This document shows positions 32,118 through 46,600 of a stretch of 64,000 nt of DNA, in pieces (position 1 is the first letter of the stretch; every line of letters starts with the position of its first letter). The stretch is from Torymus aiolomorphi (Eukaryota > Arthropoda > Insecta > Hymenoptera > Torymidae): positions 69,500,529-69,564,528 of the forward strand of contig CM070873.1 in assembly GCA_036365515.1 (NCBI GenBank). Reading direction: 5' to 3'. Both the position numbers and the translations under genes were made by a program. The notes beneath the pieces are model-generated. The model did not search any database, was not told the DNA's origin, and was given only the letters and a program-made list of their open reading frames with translations.

Positions 32118-33513
32118 TATAATATTAGCCCCTTTAAACTCCATTTTAAATCGTAATTATATGATTTTCTTTCGTGTTTAGGAGAACAAATTCTCTTCTT
32201 GTGTGTACCTCTGATATCAGTATACTTATTTTTGTATACATCGTTTTCTAAAAATATATTATTATATAAATTAAAAAAAATAATCAAATAAATTTTAAGA
32301 GATATATTTTTACCAAATCGTGATTAAAAGCAGACATCTAGTCTCACGTACCGAATTTTCGCCACGAAGAAAAACAGTTTTAATTAAGTAATTTTAAGAT
32401 TTATGAAAGAAAACAGAAAGTTTCACCACTACAAAGACCAAAACTCTCAAAAATCAACAACACCGCAATCTTCATATTTTTCCACAACCATTCTACTCTG
32501 ACGCTAATTCAAAGAATAGTTTACCCTCTCTCCAATGGCACAAAGCGCGCAACTTTATAATCATAAAAGTTAAGCAAATTCACGCAGCGTACCTGCAACA
32601 ATGGCCCTGCAGCATTTTCTTCTTTCTCTCCCTCTCTCTCTCTCTCTCCCTTACTCGCGACAGAATAAAAATCGCAGCTCACCCGGCTAAGTGCAATTTC
32701 CCGGCGAATCGCAGCTCGCGTACATCCTCCCCCGTATTTTTTTTTATCCCGCTGCTACTGTGCGCTCGCGCTGAAAACAAAGGCGCAAGTGCGTATAAGC
32801 GAGCGAGTGCCCCGGCAAAAGGGAAACGGAGAAAAAAGAAAAGCAACGGTGTAGCGAAACACGACGCGCGCGCGCGCCGAGCTACGGCTGGAAAATAAAA
32901 ACCCTTTGAATCCCTCTTTTACCGGCGCGCGCGCGCGTTTGTTCATTTTACGCGCAAATGATTTCGACCTATGCGAAAAAGCGAGTCGGCTGTAAGCCTG
33001 GCAGAGGAAAAGCGAAAGAGAGGGAGGGAGAGAGAGAGAGGAACGTGGATGTATGTAACGCATATATGCGGGTGGCAAGGCGCCGAAGCGTAGACAAAGA
33101 AATTCAATTTTCCGAAATTGTGGAGCTTTTGGAGACGAGGAATGGGATGCATGCGAGTTTTTCGCACGTGGGTAGGTGAAATCTGTATGGGTGGTGTGTA
33201 CGTGATACACGTGTGAGAAATATGGGGATACGTGATTGCGCTATGTATTCTCATGGTTTTATTATTAATCATGTATATATTTCGGTTTCAGAGTGTACAT
33301 GATATCTCTAAATATATGTGAAGCACTGAAAATATTCATAGAAAAGTTTTCTATTTTAAAATTGAATTTTTCATTTCATATGATAAGGCACATAAGGTCA
33401 TATTACTAATATTTGAATCTTTAGATCTTCGTAATATACGGTACCTGGCATGTAATTCAATCGTTGAAAATATTGTTTTCAATTTTCGCAGAATTTTAAG
33501 TACTGGAATTATA
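32118..33513. other. Intergenic DNA, GC/CT-rich in the middle
   Basis: A (CT)-rich tract at 32628-32650, CpG-rich DNA at 32680-32940 including GCGCGCGCG runs, and (AG)-rich DNA at 33010-33045. Open frames on both strands here have no recognisable domain. Confidence 0.35.
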
Positions 33514-33858
33514 CGCACTGAAAAAATGTTAGCACGCGAGACGTCCCCACACGAAGACAGAGGGCGCCCTTCGATTTCACGCGTCTCTTGTCCCGCGTGG
33601 TGCATCTCTTGTTCTGCGCGGTGCATCTGTTGCGCTAAATTAGGAGCTATTTCGTCCTATTTTGTGGGACAGGAGCCGCACAAGTGCGATAGCGCAGCAG
33701 ACGCCCTGAAGAGGAACGAGAGCGCTCCCTTGTTAGCACAACAGACGCACCACGCGGGGCAAAAGATGTACGTAAATATTAGGAGGTCAGACGCCCTTTG
33801 AAACGGGAATGCTGTGTACTACAGAGGGCAGCCGATGCGCTAAACATTTTTCAGTGCG
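33514..33858. mobile_element. 345-bp MITE-like element
   Basis: Terminal repeats CGCACTGAAAAAATGTTAGC (left) and, read inward from the right, CGCACTGAAAAATGTTTAGC. The interior is GC-rich compared with its flanks. No clear target duplication. Confidence 0.6.
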
Positions 33859-36800
33859 GGTTTTAAATAATATTGCTCAATTTTACTCCTCAGTGCTCAA
33901 ATCATTAAATTATTAATTTATTACTAACTTGTAGAATATATAAATTTACGCTTATATCATATACCAAATATCAAAAGCTAACATAAGGATTCTACTACAA
34001 CTTTATTAGAAAAGTTTATTTTATCATGTGAAGCCATGAAAATCATCATTGCTCATATCAATAAACAACTAATAAGCATTTAATAATAAAAATTTTCTAT
34101 TTTTTTCTAATAAAATAGGAAATTCTTTAGCGATCTTCTGTGCATATCACATCATCATATGAAAATTCCAGCGTGATTTCAGCGTCGTAAGAAATTGAAT
34201 ACCGTTTCGTACGTGGATGCATCAAACCCGTTCCTCTATGCCTTACAAATAAAAGATATACAGGAATACCACCTATTTCAATCATTCCTCCTACATTGTA
34301 CGAGGATCGACACGCGCGTGTGCAACTCAAAAGTGCAACGCACGTCTATGTACATGATATTACATTTGGAGAAACCACGCGCCAAGCATATCTCGAAAGG
34401 CTATACAACCCTCCTCTTCGCCCCTGCACGTCAGAGCGCAAAAGCTCTGGCAATTTTTATACGCGACGCCGTTTCTATTCCGTAAAATTGAAAAATATTG
34501 AAACACTTTTTATCGTTTCGGATGGTTTTCTACAGTTTCCTATCTGCTGTTCCTGGACGTTTTATAATTTTCAATTTAGCCGAAGAATTTTCATTTTTCG
34601 GTTGTGTAGTTTGGAAAAATTTGCAAAAAATTTTTGTAAAATGATAACATTTTTGCTTCCTCAAAAAGAAGTTATACAAATTTTGAAACGAAAAAATCCA
34701 CTACTTCGATAACGTATATTTTCCATAACATTCTCATCGATTTTGACCAAACAACTTCTTATTTTCGAAGAAAATATTCAACCAATTTTATAGCCGATTG
34801 ATTTCTTTTGTTTTTCTATTTTTGTACGTATTTTTTTGTACATTATAGCGCAAATACTTTTGATATTGTAAAATGAATATTTCATTTTTTTGCAAAATTA
34901 TTATGTCATTAAACCTAGAAAATTCTTTCAGCTGTTTAAATTTCAAGAAGTTATGTGTATTTGTATTTGGTTACAAGAAAATAAGAATTAATTATTAATT
35001 TTTGGATCCAATAAATAACATAATCAAACAATAAACTCAATTTAAAGAAGCTAAATGTCAATGAATTCACACCTTTTTTGTAGCCTTATTGTCATGAAAA
35101 TTAACTGTAGTGATCACATTTTCTTTGGAATTGAAAACAAGATGTTTACTTTGTTTTGAATTTTTTAACATGTCCTTATATTTTCTAGAAATCAGAATAA
35201 TGTAGATGTCAAATATAAAATATTTTTTAACGATTAAAATTCTCACATTGTAAGGTGAGAAATAATATAGTATAATACACAAGTATTTTAAGTAGTGGAA
35301 AAAATTTTTTTTTTAAATTTCAGTACTTGTAAAATAGATATCGTCAATTTCAAAAATGATTTAACGAATCATTACTATCTTTTTCACTTTTGCTCCGATT
35401 TCAATGTGGAAATGCTTATTTTATGAAATTGCATTAAGAGATATAATGGGACGAATTGAAAAAATGTTAAAACCTGGAAAGTTTATTGCACGAATCTGAT
35501 ATGAATTCGTTAAACTCAGTTAAATAATTGCATATAACTTGTCTATTATACTATATCGTTTCTCACCACGCAATCTGAGAACAATTCATTAAAAACTATT
35601 TTAACTATTTTGTATTTGAGACCTATATATATATATATATATATACCCATAGAACAACCTTAAGGACGTTCTCTGAAAAATTACATTTCTTGTGATTTTT
35701 TTGGAACTTGTAGAGAAAGTTTAATTAGTGTCCTTAATACATGCTTCAAAACCCGGCATCCGAAACAGTATCCGAACAGTTGCAGAGTTAATGTAGGATC
35801 CCTATTATCGAAGCTCGTTTGAAAAATACATTTTGATTTACTGTGAAAAAAGTTTTCTTCGTCTTTTTTTTCAACCGTGAGGCATACAATTAACATGATA
35901 TAATCTTCAATATAGCAAGTGTGATTAATTTCAAAGACATAGCAACATAAAGAAAGACTTCCATGTTATTTGTATATCTATATATAGTCACACCGCGTAA
36001 GTGGCACCTTCTCTCTTACGCCGTCATTTTTTATTATTTTTGAAGTAGTGTATAAAAGTTCATGAAGGGTTCATAATATTTTTAGATCACCATTTTTCCG
36101 ATATTGATGAAATTGAGCACCACTGCCCCTGGAGAACGTCTTTAAAAAGTTTAACACCACTTCACAGTCTTCAGCCTTAAATCCACATAACAATAATTGC
36201 GTTATAGGTATGAAAACGTCGAACCAAGAATTTTCTTATTATTTGAAAACAATGTTATACAACGATTTTGTGGATAATACTTTATGTGTGTGTTTTTCTG
36301 ACAAGAATCTCTTATGTGACTTTTTACTTCCATTCATCAAAACTTATGTATTCGCTTACTGGAACATTTTCGTTAAATGCTATTGTGGCTTCTTCCCAGC
36401 AGAGCAAATAATTTCCTACTTTAAAAATAAATGTTCGTTGAGTACGGTATCTCTTATATATTCAACGTATTTTTAGAAGTAACTTCCTATTGTATTCATC
36501 AGTATAGGGAAGTCCTTCATTTTTACAGTTAATTTTTATTTCAACTTTAATAAGTATTATATGATTGCAAATGTCGAATAAAATGAATAAAAACACAGTC
36601 TGCTTTTATTGTTGGTTCTTCTCAATTAAAAGAAAAACAGATATGTTATTTATCCTGCAAATTTGATATTTAAATCTATTCACTTGCAAAGATTCACACA
36701 TTTTGTGAAAATATTTATAATTAAAGTATGCGAGGTACATAAGATTAGAAACGTAACAATTTTACCTAAGAACTTTTCAAAGGGGAGAAAAGAAAAGTTT
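33859..36800. other. AT-rich intergenic DNA
   Basis: No gene recognised. 34655-34700 has CTTCCTCAAAAAGAAG, similar to the start of dispersed repeat R. (TA)n at 35626-35645. An open 88-codon frame at 36210-36476 (plus) has no recognisable domain or splice context, so it is not called. Confidence 0.35.
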
Positions 36801-36805
36801 TTTTC

Positions 36806-36948
36806 GTCATACGTATCCATAAAGTACGTACTTTACGGATACTTGTAACGAAGTAGTATATTATGCACCAAGGGAGTAAAGCAGGCTATTGACTTCCGCG
36901 AGAGACTTGATGCCCGAGCAAAGCGAGGCGTCAATAGCCTTCATTTCT
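36806..36948. repeat. Hairpin element of the GAGCGAAGCGAG family (two short hairpins)
   Basis: GTATCCATAAAGTACGTACTTTACGGATAC is a perfect-type palindrome at about 36808-36841 (given here as two halves: GTATCC...GGATAC), followed by AGGCTATTGAC...GTCAATAGCCT at 36870-36945 with the loop CCCGAGCAAAGCGAGG. The loop word resembles those of the hairpins at 56.55-56.76 kb. Confidence 0.6.
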
Positions 36949-37439
36949 TCCGTCTGCAATATAAAACTTTTTAGTACCCTATTTAGTAACTTTTCAGTAA
37001 CTTAGAACCCGTAAATTATTTAAAATTGCAGCGAAATTCAAGAACATACTTTTTGCGTACCTTTTATTTTTAAAATAATCCTCAAAGATCGTACCCATTT
37101 TCAAGCGACAAAAGACTGTTTCTACAACACGTTATACGGTGTTTCTCGCAAATCATCAATAGAATGGAATACGGTAAATCAAAGAAAAAAATCAAAGAAG
37201 GGAGAGAAAGAGAGAAAGAGAACACGCCCAATAGAATATGTACGTCACGTATAGGTATAGCACTCGAGAGAACCGATGAAAACAGAGAGTCGACGACGAC
37301 GAGAAAGGGCGAAGGAAAAGCAGAAATCCGGACTCTCCCACACGGCTCTCGTAGAACGGTGGGGTGGGGGAGTATAGGAAGTACGCGAGAGCCAGTTGAA
37401 CGGGGTGAAGAAACGGGACAAGGGGTAGGGGATATAGAA

Positions 37440-37442
<3 letters not shown>

Positions 37443-37491
<49 letters not shown>
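37443..37491. repeat. (CT)n microsatellite
   Basis: Near-pure CT dinucleotide run. Confidence 0.95.
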
Positions 37492-37495
<4 letters not shown>

Positions 37496-37806
37496 ACTCT
37501 GTCTCGACGTACCCGCGGGTTATATCCCCGGAATCAGCTGCCAGATTATTCTATTACCGCGTATCAACATGGGGCTTGTTTGGTCTGAAAACACGGTCTT
37601 GCCACATTGTTTCAGGGAGATAAAGAATTTAACGTCGGGGATAATTAAAAGGTCGCTAGTTCTACCCCTCTCCGGTCGTCTCCTTCTCCTCTCTTTCGTC
37701 CTGTCGAGACTGTTATTCTTACAACTTAAAAATCTTTGCTCCCCTCTTACTATGTCCTCCTCGCGCGGAGTCTTTTCCTCTGGTGGCCCATTTGCGCGAT
37801 GCAAAT

Positions 37807-37813
37807 CTCTCTC

Positions 37814-37850
<37 letters not shown>

Positions 37851-37863
37851 ATCTCTATTTCTA

Positions 37864-37911
<48 letters not shown>
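37807..37911. repeat. (CT)n microsatellite, interrupted
   Basis: CT run interrupted by CG at about 37826 and by a CTATTTCTATCTC block near 37852-37868. Confidence 0.95.
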
Positions 37912-37913
<2 letters not shown>

Positions 37914-39249
37914 GGACGTTTATATAATGTACGTGTTATCGTTTCGCGAGGAAAGTTCGAAAAAGGACGGACCAAGTTGGAGTTTTCCGTTGGCGAGGCA
38001 GAGAGAGATGGGAGAGAGTGAGGAATATTTATTTTGTGAGTAACAGAGCGCCGCTTAAATGGAGAAGGAGGAAGACGAGGAGGATGGAGTGACGTTGAAT
38101 ACGAGATTTGCCCGAATGAGGAATACTTAAGTGTGTTTTTCTTATTCGCGGCTAGAGGATTCGCTTCTTGGGCGACGACGAGGGTCGTCTTTTTGTGAAA
38201 GTATTAGAGCCCTGCTGAAATGGAAGTCGTCTGCGTAAATATTAATCCGTTCGTGATATCTTATTCTGTATAAAAGTTTAGTTGTTTGATGTTAAAATAA
38301 AAATGATAAACTTGCTTTGTGAAATCAATAAGTCATTTGTTAATGGACCGATACGATTAAATCTCGTATATTTAAAATATGAATCTATTGTATGCATATC
38401 ATCGGTAAAGAAATTATTAAATATTCGGTAAAGAGAAAAGAAACGAAGGATTTCATCCTAGAAAAATGAATTTCTTTGAGTATTCACTATTATGCGTAAG
38501 TGGCAGTATTTTCAGGTGAATTGAATTTTATTATTTTTTCTAGTATTGTATTCAATTTCTTTGATATTCCAATGAGAATATAATAATAAGCTAACAGTCT
38601 GATATAACGATGTTTCATTAATGCGAGTACATACAAAAATTACTTACTACCAAAACGACGCTGAATTTATTATCTACAAAATAATTTAAATTCATTACAG
38701 CTGAACGGACGTTATTAACCTATACAATTTACCCGTAGGAAAATTCAGAAGCTTCTGGAAAAAAAAATTTAATTGTCAAATTTAATTAATTCCGACTCGC
38801 ATACCAGCCATTTTAAAATTAAATCCATATAGATTTGAAATTAATCATTGTCATTCATTTATCGTCATCTAAACGCATAGGCGAAATTTAAACAAACTGC
38901 ATAAAACGCATTCCTCGACCCGCGCGATCCGGACATCCATCCAACTAAAACGTCATCATCATCATCATTATCGCCAACGATACGACCGCACCGGTGCAAG
39001 CTGACGGATAGAGAGAGAGAGAGAGAGGGAAAGGGACTCGGAAACAATAACAATCGGCTAGCTGGATGGTCGGTCGGAATGGCAGCCGGGCAAAGCGGTA
39101 ATTAAAATAAAATTAATTGGATTGGCCGGGGCGCTCGCCACCACCCCCGCAGGGGACGCGTATCGAAAGCGGCGACTGCGGCTCTGCCACGGCTGCCGCG
39201 GGCTACAGTTTTCTGCGCTGCCGCGCTCATTCGCGTGTAATGCACTGTT

Positions 39250-39252
<3 letters not shown>

Positions 39253-39321
<69 letters not shown>

Positions 39322-39334
39322 ATATATATATATA
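39253..39334. repeat. (CT)n(GT)n(TA)n compound microsatellite
   Basis: About 57 bases of CT, then about 12 of GT, then about 14 of TA. Confidence 0.95.
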
Positions 39335-42300
39335 CGCTCTCCGGACGCGTTTATATGAATAATCGCAGCGCGCTATCCATTTCGATGGAGGATATAGAAT
39401 ATATGTGCGCGTAGTATGTTCCGGACTAATATTTCAATCGGACGTCGGGGACGCGGTATAGGATACGGTTTCGATTTTGATACGCGGGTATATGAGAAGC
39501 GTTTATTCATTAGTAATTAGTTGAGAGAATGCGCGACGGAGGTATGCGCAAGCCGGGGCATATTAATATAAATACGTAAATAATAGGTATGCCTATTACG
39601 GGTAATGACGATCACGGCAATTGCAAATTAATGACGAAGAAGGCGAGGGCGTGAGGCTGCATTTATTAAGTGTATTTGCAATGCGATAGAGAAGTTTGCT
39701 AGATATTGCCGTTGCCAAAAGAAATGCCGAAAAAGTATATCTCATTTAAACTAATAATTTGGTTTTGCAATGAAATAGGTCTTTAGTTTTGTTTATCTCA
39801 TTTTACTTATAGATGTTATTGTATAAATCTGGTACAAACACTATTGCTTTACTTTGTTTTAATAATAATTTTTTTAGAATTAATGTTATTGTAAAAAGTA
39901 CACGTATTATTATATTGCACGTTTATACGTTTCGATTATATGAATTCATATGAAGCCCTAAAAGTTTGCAAATAGAATGGAGAACCATTACAGAAGTTTA
40001 AAATATTTATTATAAAATTGTAAAAGCGATCTCGTCTTGTATAGATAGGTAATGTAAAACCATTAATAATATTATGAATAAGTTCATTGATATTGTGTTA
40101 CACGCATAATAATAATATTTACCGTTTTATAAGTTTATTGTTTGTTGAAGGGAATTATATCTATAATATATTTAAAAAAATTGAAACAAGTAATGAGACA
40201 GGTGTTTTGTTTGCAATTGAAATGCAAAACAAATATATTCTTGAATCCTCTAATTAAAATTTTTACGAAGCGAAAAAAAAAGCGGAGCAAAGAGATATTT
40301 ATCGTGCATTTACATCGGAAGGCAAAAAATAAATGAAGAAAAATTAATTAAAGCCCGGAACTCGCGCTTATGAGTCAATCAAATTGGAAAAAAATCACAA
40401 TAATAATGAACGGCTATTAATTAATTTTCTACGATATTCAGCGCTGGCGCGTAAAAAAGCATCCATCAAAGGTAAAAATAATAGAATGAAAACTCTTTTA
40501 TTACCTTTTGTGTCGCTTCCCCGCGGAAAAAATGGGCGCTGAAAATTGAAAATCATTATGAAAGAATGCAAACTCGCGCTATACAGTTCGAATTGATCTC
40601 GGACGCTTACACTTTTAACAAAAGATTTGATGAAAACTATTATTTAAACTTTTTATAGAAAAAACTTTTACGCTCTCTATCGTATGAAACAAATATAGTT
40701 GATATTATAATCTATCCAAAGTTTTAAAGTAATACGAATAATTATAGTAAATATTTCTTTCGTTCGTGTAAATAATTTTGTTCAAGTGATTCCATTTAAT
40801 ATAATTTATGAAATACTAAGAATTCAATGAATTGTATTACATTCTTAAAATATATCATAGTTTAAAGGATAATTATGAATTATTTTTGATAATGTTTAAA
40901 GTCAATTATTTATTGATAATATTTTGTATATAATGTGTAAGAAGAATAACGGGTTCCCTACTAGCTATATGATTACTGATTTATCAATGTCACTTTTAAC
41001 TAAAATCGATTTATATGAGAACAGGGCGATCTTAAGCTAATAATTGATATATATTATATGAAAAAAAATTAGACAATGACAATAGGTACCCAAACAATAG
41101 TTTCATTTTAGTATAGAGATTGCTAAAGCCAAGTTAGCCACTTCATTCAATTAATAATTATTACAATCGCCATTAACCTTTCTTCTACATTCCCAAATGT
41201 ACTTCTTTTTATCCTCGGCACAAACTCCCCGGCCAAGACAAATCGAAAGATCCAATCGCGCCGCGCGCGATTGCATGAAAAATGCAGACCGCTCCAGCCG
41301 ATTTCCCGGCTTCAGCTCCTCGAATAACGGCGAAAGATACACGAAGAAGTAGCCGAGTAAGAAACGCAAACTCCCGCAGGTATAAGAGTTTCTCTCCGGC
41401 CCGAGAAATCCAGCGGCCGGGAAAACAAGGGATAGCACAAAGCCAGCAACAGCAGCGGCAGCCGCGACTTGTTTATTCGCGCTTTCGAGATTTGACGCGA
41501 AGAGGGAATCCGACAGCCGATCGCAGTATAGATACCCCCGTGTAAGTATTTCATTAAACTTTCAGCGAGTTTCGTCTGAGGTTTCCTACGCGCAGCCTCG
41601 TGCAAGGTTCTCTTCGGTAGTTTAAAGCGACTTTGTCGCTTGCAGAGACTGCGCGCAGTTGAGATCAATCGTTGTAAGCGCTGTCTATATTTTTGTTTTT
41701 TTTTACGTTTTTAGTTGGAAGTTGTTCTGTGTGTTAATGCTTCTAAATGTATCGAAAATTAAAAGTTGTACAATTAAAAAGCTGATTGAAAAATGTATAA
41801 AAGATTTAAATTAGTTCTAAATGATAGAATTTATATATTTAAAAAAAATAATACATTGCGCGATATTCAGCTTTTGCGCATATTAGTATCTAGCTCATCC
41901 AAACACGTCATTATTGTAATAGCTTAGAGTCGTATTTTAATATTATAATATTATATATGATATTATTATATAATCAATATCTGAATAATAATCTATAATA
42001 TGTGATCGTACACAAAGAACTAACCGTGGAATTTTCGAAAATTTACGTTAAATTTAAGCACTTTGCCCTTTGCTCGCGATAATGACTCGTAATCCCAATT
42101 AATTACTCGTGCTTTTGGAAACAGCATTGACAATTTTATGCTCCTTGCATATATTACGATTGAATATTATGCTTATTCGGCATCCAGATGATATGTATAG
42201 AGTTGTGTCACATCGCCAACAACGAAGATTATTACTGTTTGCTAATTAGCCAGTTTAATATGCTAATGAAAGATGATTTGTCTTATATTCTAAATTGATA

Positions 42301-43654
42301 TTCGGATATATGCTTTGTGTTATTACTATTACCTGATATAGCTTTTAAGCGTTTATATGAGTACATCCATTTACGCCTTTACACAAACCACATATCCTTT
42401 GTTACAAAATTATATAAAATATATACACTTATAAAATTAACACCTAAAATTTAACTCTACAAACTGTTCTGAAAAAATAAAAACAAGTCCATCCACTACT
42501 CCTCCCCGCCCCTCCTCTTCGCTCACGACTTCATTTTATCGGCGCAAGCGAGCGCGCGCGCACTAACTGGATTCCCAAATCCAATAATGATTTGAATACC
42601 CTGCGCCGCTCTCGAGACAGAATAAACCAGCCTTTTCTCCCTTTCCACCCCGCCCAACCTCAACATTCAGGGGCTTCGCCGCACATTATTTCTCCCCGAC
42701 GAATCGTCCGGTAATTTTATAAAGACTTTGAAAATCTCACGTCGCTTAACTGGCTTCGTGCGCGCGCGCGCGCGCACGCCTAGATTGCACGCGGCCGCTT
42801 TACGGCTTCGCCGGAAAATAATTAGAAAATCGCGCGCGCGTGCACGCCGCAGGGCGCCTGACGACTGAGCTTTTCTCCCTCCCTCCCTCGCTCTTTCTCT
42901 TTTATGCGTGCCGCCTGTAAAGCGAGAGCTTTGCCGAGTTTGCGAGTTTTACTTGAACGATTTCACGGGAAGAGTGTGTGCGTCCCGTGTACGAGTGCAG
43001 ATTTTTGTTGGTTGTACTTAGGTGGTAGTAGAGAGAAAGAGAGAAAGTCGCGTTTGTCGAAGTTAACGAGGTTAATAATTGAGGGATAATTAAATAGTGA
43101 ACGATAGAGCGGGAGAGTTTGGATTGCAATAAAGTGTTTTATTGTTGAATTTTCCGTCGTTGCGGTGGGGATTGGCAATGAAATTAGGTGGTTGTTGTTT
43201 GCGGAAATCATTTTGATATGGATATATGTGTATAAATATAATTCATCTGTTAGCCGAATAGGGAAAATTTAATTGCGTGAAATAGTTCGTATGGTACCTA
43301 AATGTAAAAAATATTGAATTTATGTTTAATTATTAACGAATATGTTATGGTCTTTTCTGAATTCTAATTATAGAATAATTATTAATTGAAATTATTGCCC
43401 ATTATATATAATACAACTATAGTTGTAATGTAAAGTAAACAATACATATATAGACACATGGCGTTTAGGAATTCATCCTACTTAAGTCCATCACTTGTTT
43501 TGTATTCAACATTCTTAACCTGCAAAATGTAAAAGTACAAAGGTTATAAACAAACCATGCAACACTAATGAATTTGGATTTTATGTAAAAATTTAAAGTT
43601 TAAAAAAAAAAACCATTTCTCAAATTACGATCATTGAATAATTTTGAAAACAAA

Positions 43655-46600
43655 ATGGAAGAGGATGATGCTTCAAAACTATCTGAACAAATTTCCGAAA
43701 GCAAATCTGATAATTTAAAAAGTTCGTCACCAGTACCATCCACGGCTAATTATAAAGCTTCGGCAGATGGTAGCACAGCTAAAACACCATCAGAACAGAT
43801 TTCTGCTATAAGAGAGGAACGAACCGATTCAGGCAGCAAAGAAATATCAGTACAGCCGTCGGCTGTTACATGTACTACTATAGAAAGACTGAAAACAAAG
43901 CGTGTAAGGAAAGTCGAAAACAGAAAATGTCCTCAGAAGTGGGAGTGCGAGGACGAAGCGCTATGGAGAGTGTACATGCAATTGTAAGAACAATAATGTG
44001 AAATAATAAGTTAATAATGTCAAAGCTTATTTGTTTACATCTATTGCGATTGTAACCTTGAAGTAATACTGTAGCATTTTATTAGAGTTCTAGTAAACTT
44101 TTTGTTGCATTGATTTAACAGAGTTTTATAACATAATAAATGAAATATTCATATCCACTAATAAATAATAGTAGAAATCATACATCTGTTTAAAGATATA
44201 CAGAAGCAACAAGAAAGAAGTTAGAGGAACGCGAGGAATGGGTACCCAAACGCAGGAGGAAGCGAGAAGAGCCAAGGCGTTTACTGGACGCGCCGATGTC
44301 AGTGACGCCGTATTGTCAAAAAATGAATGCATTTAACTGGCAGGGACGACAATTGGGAACGGGCGGTGTAACTTTAACCAGTATATGGGATACCATGATG
44401 AATCCTAAAATGGTTTGATACTTTTAACAATCTTTTTCACAATTTTAAATTCATTGGCGGTTCTTTATATTTGCAGTATAAGGAACCATCTATATCTAGT
44501 CTCACAGACAGTGACATCGAATGGCCCAAACAGTGGCCGTGTTCTAAGCGAGATGTGATAAGAGAGCGAAAAATTCTTATGAGAAAGGCAAAAATGAAAA
44601 ATTCGGGTGCTACAGCTTGTGAGATTGATGAAATCGACTCTCCTGGTCTGTATCATAATTTTATCAATCAATATTAATTAATTGTAACTCTACTGGTTGT
44701 CATAAAAATATGCGTATGTTCTTTATAGGAACTAGCGATGATGAAAAACTCCAAGAATTAGCAAACTTAAAAGAACTAGGCCACGCGAGAATTCCGCCGA
44801 CTCATCCGAAGAAACCGAACATTATTCTAGTAGACCGAGCGGTTGGCGAAAATCCCGGATTGGTCAATGGGGATTATTATACCATCGAATTATGTTCTAA
44901 ATCGGGAGGCAGAATTTACGCAAATGTTTGCTTGCGAGGGTTGGTGGGGATGCATATTGCAGAATTGACGCGATGTCGCGACAAGACGTGGAAGTTTTGC
45001 TTGTTTCAGGCTCTCGTTGCTTTGTTAGCAAAAACTCAATTAAGGTAATCATTTTGTGATTCTTCATTCTTATATACAATGAGCCTTATGATAATCTTCT
45101 ATTAGGTATAAATATGCGTGGGGAGCAAACATCGACTATATCTATGAACATGCCTGGATGCTATTCTTGCATATCGGCTTTATTAATGCGAAGAAAAATC
45201 AAAGATTCAATGACGTTCTTGTTTACAATTACAAGTACGACGTGGAACTCCAATTAGTTCATGAATTAAAAGATGTCCCAGTTGTTAAGGGTGTGTCTTT
45301 TAAATACGTGGAAAAAGCATTACACAGACAACGAATGAAACCGAGGAAAGAATTAACACTTGTAAAAAGTGCGTTTGGAACTGAGACAACTAAAGATAGC
45401 TTTAAATTATCCGTGCATAAGGGGACTAAAATCATAGAAAAATGGTTCGACGAGCTGGACGAGTGTTATTCAAATTGCATTTTTAAGTAAGATTTTCAAT
45501 TTTCAATTTTGTTTGTATAAATAAATTTTTATTAATTATGCGTCATGATTAACAAATTTTCAATGCTCAATTTAAAGGACAACGAGATTTTCCTTGGCTT
45601 TCTGGCGCGATGGATCTTTCTGGTATTTGTACAATCCTTACCGCTGTGATAAATTCGGCCTTTGGCAGAACAATGGCGCCGCATGCATCACGAAATTCTG
45701 CACGAGAGATTCGTTGAGAAGGCACTTAATGATTCTTACACTGAGAGCTTACGCGTGTGACTTGAAACACGCGCAGGACGATGAAGATGGCAAGAATACT
45801 GTTGGCGAACCGGTAGAATCAAAAGGATGCACAGGAAATACATCGTTTTCAATTCAGATATATCAGATTATTTATCACTCTTGTAAAATTCACAACGTGA
45901 AACTGTATTTGCGAACTCCCTTGAAGTCCAAGCCTACAGTCGTTGAGAAAAAGGAAAGTGATCCCTGTACTTTCGACCCGCTTGCTCATTTGGCGCCTAT
46001 GCCCTGTAACAGTTCGATGGAATCTGCAGAATCACAAAGACTGGAAGAGGTAAGAAATGCGTCTATTATTTATTTATTTCGTCGTTAAAATAATTACTTT
46101 TCAAATGTTGAATTTTTCTATAGTAAATTGTACGTTACATATCATATAAATAACAGAACAATATCAGATACGATTTTCAAGTTTTTTCTCCTGAAAGAAA
46201 GGCATTGATAACCATTTTAGATCGAGGGCAAAATGGAAAAAACATACTGGCTGCAGAACCCCGAGCTATCCTGGTCCAAGCGAGCAAGTGAAAAGAAGGA
46301 GAAAAAGAAGGCCGAGGAGGAGGACGAGGAGGAAGACGAAGAGGACCCGATGTGGCACAGTTTCGAGATAATCGAAGCCCGCCGGCTCTACGTGCTCTGG
46401 GGCAAGAACTACATAAGGGATTGGATTTTCGCCGAGGAGAATCGTGGCAGGCAGACCGACTGCTGCTACGCCGTATGCGCGGGGATGACCATGATAAACG
46501 TGCCTGAATACTGGAGCGGCGAGACGCTGGATGCTATTGTCATTAGTGGGGATAGGTGAGTGTTCAAGTTAGGCATAATTACCATAATTTGGAAATAGTA

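Larger units (their letters stand above)
36960..43654. other. Intergenic DNA with long CT microsatellites
   Basis: No gene supported in 6.7 kb. It contains (CT)n tracts at 37443-37491, 37807-37911 and 39253-39309, the last continuing into (GT)n(TA)n, plus a (CATCAT)n tract near 38952. CpG-rich blocks lie at 41200-41660 and 42500-42900. Long open frames over the CT tracts arise because (CT)n has no stop in any frame. Confidence 0.4.

Noticed and set aside
32755..33272. Frames of 109 and 151 residues on minus
   Set aside because: They overlap each other in different frames over CT- and CG-rich repeats; no domain.
36210..36476. 88-codon frame with Cys and aromatic residues
   Set aside because: No family resemblance, no splice or promoter evidence, AT-rich surroundings.
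37164..38021. 285-residue frame with Ser-Leu repeats
   Set aside because: Open only because (CT)n lacks stops in all frames; flanking sequence has no recognisable domain.
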